From contig JAGVQG010000061.1 in the NCBI GenBank assembly GCA_020051845.1, positions 1 to 38,875 of the forward strand: a DNA stretch of 38,875 nt, in the 5' to 3' direction. Of the stretch, positions 38,790 to 38,875 are shown piece by piece. Every line of letters starts with the position of its first letter. The first letter of the stretch is position 1. The DNA is from an archaeon (GTDB lineage: Archaea > Nanobdellota > Nanobdellia > Woesearchaeales > ARS49). The notes under the pieces were generated by a model. That model did not search any database, had not been told where the DNA came from, and was given only the letters and a program-made list of their open reading frames with translations. The position numbers were made by a program, and so were the translations under genes.

Positions 38790-38875
38790 AGCAGAGTTGT
38801 TCTGTGAGCATTCGGCGTAATTCTTGTCGGACGTCTTTCTGTTGTGATTGCCACGTTGCCAGGAGCGATGCGAGT
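38788..38875 (-). CDS. C-terminal end of an unidentified leftward gene (truncated by window)
   Basis: The leftward frame open from the right edge reads LASLLATWQSQQKDVRQELR..., ending in a helical RMLTEQLC and TAA at 38790-38788. The composition is protein-like and amphipathic, unlike the other two leftward frames. 28 residues are too few to name a family. It is convergent with the possible small gene. Confidence 0.5.
   Translation of the reverse strand, partial: LASLLATWQSQQKDVRQELRRMLTEQLC

Noticed and set aside
1-38875. tRNA, rRNA, CRISPR array, IS element or replication origin
   Set aside because: Gaps between genes were read by eye and no TPsiC-arm consensus with a matching acceptor stem, no regularly spaced short repeats, no transposase and no origin repeats were seen; a covariance-model scan was not possible.

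Overview
The window looks like archaeal chromosome, most likely from a DPANN lineage of the Woesearchaeota/Pacearchaeota type. This placement is inferred from gene content, not from a marker tree. The signs are: TATA-box promoters about 27 nt upstream of many start codons (leaderless arrangement), internal GAGGTG ribosome-binding sites elsewhere, pilins with archaeal class III signal peptides (Q at +1, E at +5), an archaeal-type topoisomerase I with zinc fingers, an exported Lon-like protease, and Cys-rich 'C-D-S-D-G-G-N' surface repeats that I associate with these archaea. I see no tRNA, rRNA, CRISPR array, IS element or replication origin.

Layout. 1-4.2 kb: the 3' end of a B12-dependent ribonucleotide reductase, a TM0106-like nuclease, a large membrane-anchored surface protein and a small charged protein. 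4.4-8.1 kb: an exported Lon-type (S16) protease and a two-gene nucleotidyltransferase cassette (toxin-antitoxin-like). Between them lies a striking pair of TACAA-N4-TTGTA palindromes. A decayed fragment of a second Lon-like gene follows, then a small Gln-rich membrane protein. 8.2-10.9 kb: a membrane-anchored lipase-like hydrolase and a secreted fibre-like protein with DTDTDN repeats.

10.9-25.7 kb is the centrepiece: two arms diverging from a shared promoter region at 17.8-17.96 kb. The leftward arm is six overlapping genes: a Cys-repeat membrane protein, two large exported Cys-rich proteins, two pilin-like proteins with an unusual Q(+1)/D(+6) signature, and a sequon-rich membrane protein. 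The rightward arm has three class III pilins, then a 908-residue winged-helix/helical-repeat protein, a TadA/VirB11-type ATPase and two TadC/FlaJ-type membrane platform proteins. Together they read as one type IV pilus-like machine with an elaborate disulfide-rich exterior. Several components have no function I can name.

25.7-38.9 kb: a winged-helix regulator, topoisomerase I, an ABC1/UbiB-family kinase, a Nudix hydrolase, a MoxR ATPase + VWA pair followed by a SpoIIM-like membrane protein, a four-helix membrane protein coupled to a Cys-repeat lipoprotein, a metallophosphoesterase overlapping an MFS transporter, a conserved hypothetical protein, a possible 27-codon gene with its own promoter and T-rich terminator, and the 3' end of a leftward gene at the right edge. 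Housekeeping genes are thus interspersed with cell-surface functions. Family names below come from recognising motifs by eye; no database search was possible.
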